A stretch of DNA of 7,578 bases from Neptuniibacter sp. (lineage in GTDB: Bacteria > Pseudomonadota > Gammaproteobacteria > Pseudomonadales > Balneatricaceae), in assembly GCA_030149405.1 (NCBI GenBank), contig JASBRM010000029.1, positions 1 through 7,578 of the forward strand. The letters are read 5' to 3'. The notes beneath the pieces are model-generated. The model ran no database searches and was not told where the DNA came from. It was given only the letters and a program-made list of their open reading frames with translations. Made by a program: the position numbers and the translations under genes. Within the stretch, counting starts at the first letter, position 1. Every line of letters starts with the position of its first letter. Below are positions 6,743-7,578 of this stretch, in pieces.

Positions 6743-7339
6743 ATGTTTAATTTTTTTAAGAGCGATCGGCTGGCAAAAGCTTACAAAGCAATTGAAAGCG
6801 ATAATCTGGAACAGCTTGCAAATATACTCAAGAAAATAGAGCCATCAGAACTAAATACTGTCGTATCTGATCAAATCCCCTCTCTGGCTGAACACTGCGT
6901 CTTATCTTCTAATCCAAAGGCTCTTAAACTGGTTTTAGAACATGGCGCTTCAGCTGACCTAACTCCAGAAACAAAAGCTGTAAACAGCCTCTATAGCCTA
7001 GCCTTGCAACAAAAAGCCAGCCACGCCCTGCTCAGTCCATTACTCAGCCATGGCAATGAAGCTAATATGCAGCAACTGATGCTGGAATGCTTCGAGTCTA
7101 ATGACGACCAACACCGAATGTTAAACATCTCACTCTTGATGCAACATGGCGCAGCTATAGACAACGACATTGTGCATTTAGCGATGGAAACTGAAAATTT
7201 ACCACTGATAAACTTCCTGTTTAATTCTGGGGCCAACTTGCCAGACGATATTCAGGACAAGGGGTATAAAGAAGAGGTGGTAGCTTATGCACAAAAGTGC
7301 GTTGAAGACTTGAAGATTAGAGAGATGTTTTTAAGATAA
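6743..7339 (+). CDS. Small ankyrin-like repeat protein, function unknown
   Basis: This is a 198-residue protein without a signal peptide or membrane segment, so probably cytoplasmic. It shows degenerate ankyrin-type helix-turn-helix units. Clear ones are [14 protein letters not shown] (60-73) and [21 protein letters not shown] (127-147), and [17 protein letters not shown] (153-169) is a third; 83-103 is more diverged. The recurring LL..HGA/SGA turns are diagnostic. Ankyrin folds bind proteins, but no partner can be named. The short positively charged N-terminus ([17 protein letters not shown]) resembles those of other small bacterial ankyrin proteins. The start is set by GAGGG (6733-6737) 5 nt before the ATG. 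It follows the transporter by 21 nt, and its last 9 bp overlap the end of the convergent CoA-binding gene. It might assist the transporter, but that is only a guess from position. Confidence 0.82.
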   Translation: MFNFFKSDRLAKAYKAIESDNLEQLANILKKIEPSELNTVVSDQIPSLAEHCVLSSNPKALKLVLEHGASADLTPETKAVNSLYSLALQQKASHALLSPLLSHGNEANMQQLMLECFESNDDQHRMLNISLLMQHGAAIDNDIVHLAMETENLPLINFLFNSGANLPDDIQDKGYKEEVVAYAQKCVEDLKIREMFLR

Positions 7340-7578
7340 TGACACTGGGGTTTGAATGCCTAAAGCAGGAATATCTATTTTTGGGCAACGATCCATAACC
7401 ACACTCAACCCAGCTGCTTCGGCCCTCTGCTTGGCTTCATGATTGATTACGCCCAGTTGCATCCAAACTGATTTCGCTCCAACAGTGATAGCTTCATCCA
7501 CCACATCACCCGCAGCCTCACTGTTTCTGAAGATATCCACCAGATCAATCTTGCATTCTATATCCGCAAGGTGAGCAT
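7331..7578 (-). CDS. CoA-binding domain protein (YccU-type), C-terminal part; 5' end beyond the right edge
   Basis: The last 81 codons of a gene read leftwards. The reading frame stays open to the window edge, so the GTG at 7540 is internal and not the start. The segment [20 protein letters not shown], then [16 protein letters not shown] (WMQLGV) and VVMDRCPKI, is the hallmark C-terminal half of the small Rossmann-fold CoA_binding_2 family (about 135-140 residues, E. coli YccU). The nucleotide-binding GxSxxP part at the N-terminus should lie just outside the window. Members of this family bind CoA, but their physiological role is unsettled. The protein ends [12 protein letters not shown], a few residues beyond the conserved core. 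The stop codon (7333-7331) lies inside the 3' end of the ankyrin-like gene. Confidence 0.92.
   Translation of the reverse strand, partial: AHLADIECKIDLVDIFRNSEAAGDVVDEAITVGAKSVWMQLGVINHEAKQRAEAAGLSVVMDRCPKIDIPALGIQTPVSLS

Noticed and set aside
1..7578. Mobile elements, CRISPR arrays, tRNA or toxin-antitoxin genes
   Set aside because: None was seen: no transposase or integrase motifs, no regularly spaced repeats beyond the paired operators, and no cloverleaf-like segment in the gaps.

Overview
The window looks like chromosomal DNA of a motile, probably marine gammaproteobacterium. An Oceanospirillales-type relative is my inference from the flagellin N-terminus, the SixA-like phosphatase, the PAS/sigma-54 activator and the moderate base composition; no marker gene fixes the taxon. 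No insertion sequence, phage gene, tRNA, rRNA or CRISPR array is visible.

Left part (1-1369): the N-terminal 387 codons of a flagellin gene, read leftwards and cut by the window edge. It is preceded by a strong SD, a leader of about 170 nt with several potential hairpins, and a near-ideal FliA (sigma-28) promoter.

Middle part (1394-5012): diverging from flagellin is a short FliT-like helical protein gene, followed 15 nt later by a PAS-AAA-HTH sigma-54-dependent activator. Downstream is a fused-subunit (YdiF/propionate-type) acyl-CoA:carboxylate CoA-transferase. The 169-nt gap between activator and transferase carries a good -24/-12 sigma-54 promoter. Upstream of it are two copies of a 16-bp palindromic element, GTCT-N8-AGAC, whose starts are 31 bp apart (about three helical turns). 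This is the most informative structure in the window. It suggests a self-contained circuit in which the PAS domain senses a signal and the activator binds the paired sites to switch on the CoA-transferase. The promoter also decides the transferase start codon (3252).

Right part (5213-7578): after a roughly 300-nt gap with two weak terminator-like hairpins come a SixA-like phosphohistidine phosphatase, an AEC-family (auxin efflux carrier-like) membrane transporter starting at GTG, and a small ankyrin-like repeat protein, all rightward and closely spaced. They converge on a leftward gene for a CoA-binding (YccU-type) protein that runs off the right edge. The two convergent genes overlap by 9 bp at their stop codons.

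The genes fall into three functional blocks: flagellar filament plus putative chaperone, regulated CoA-transferase metabolism, and a phosphatase/transporter/ankyrin cluster of unclear joint role.
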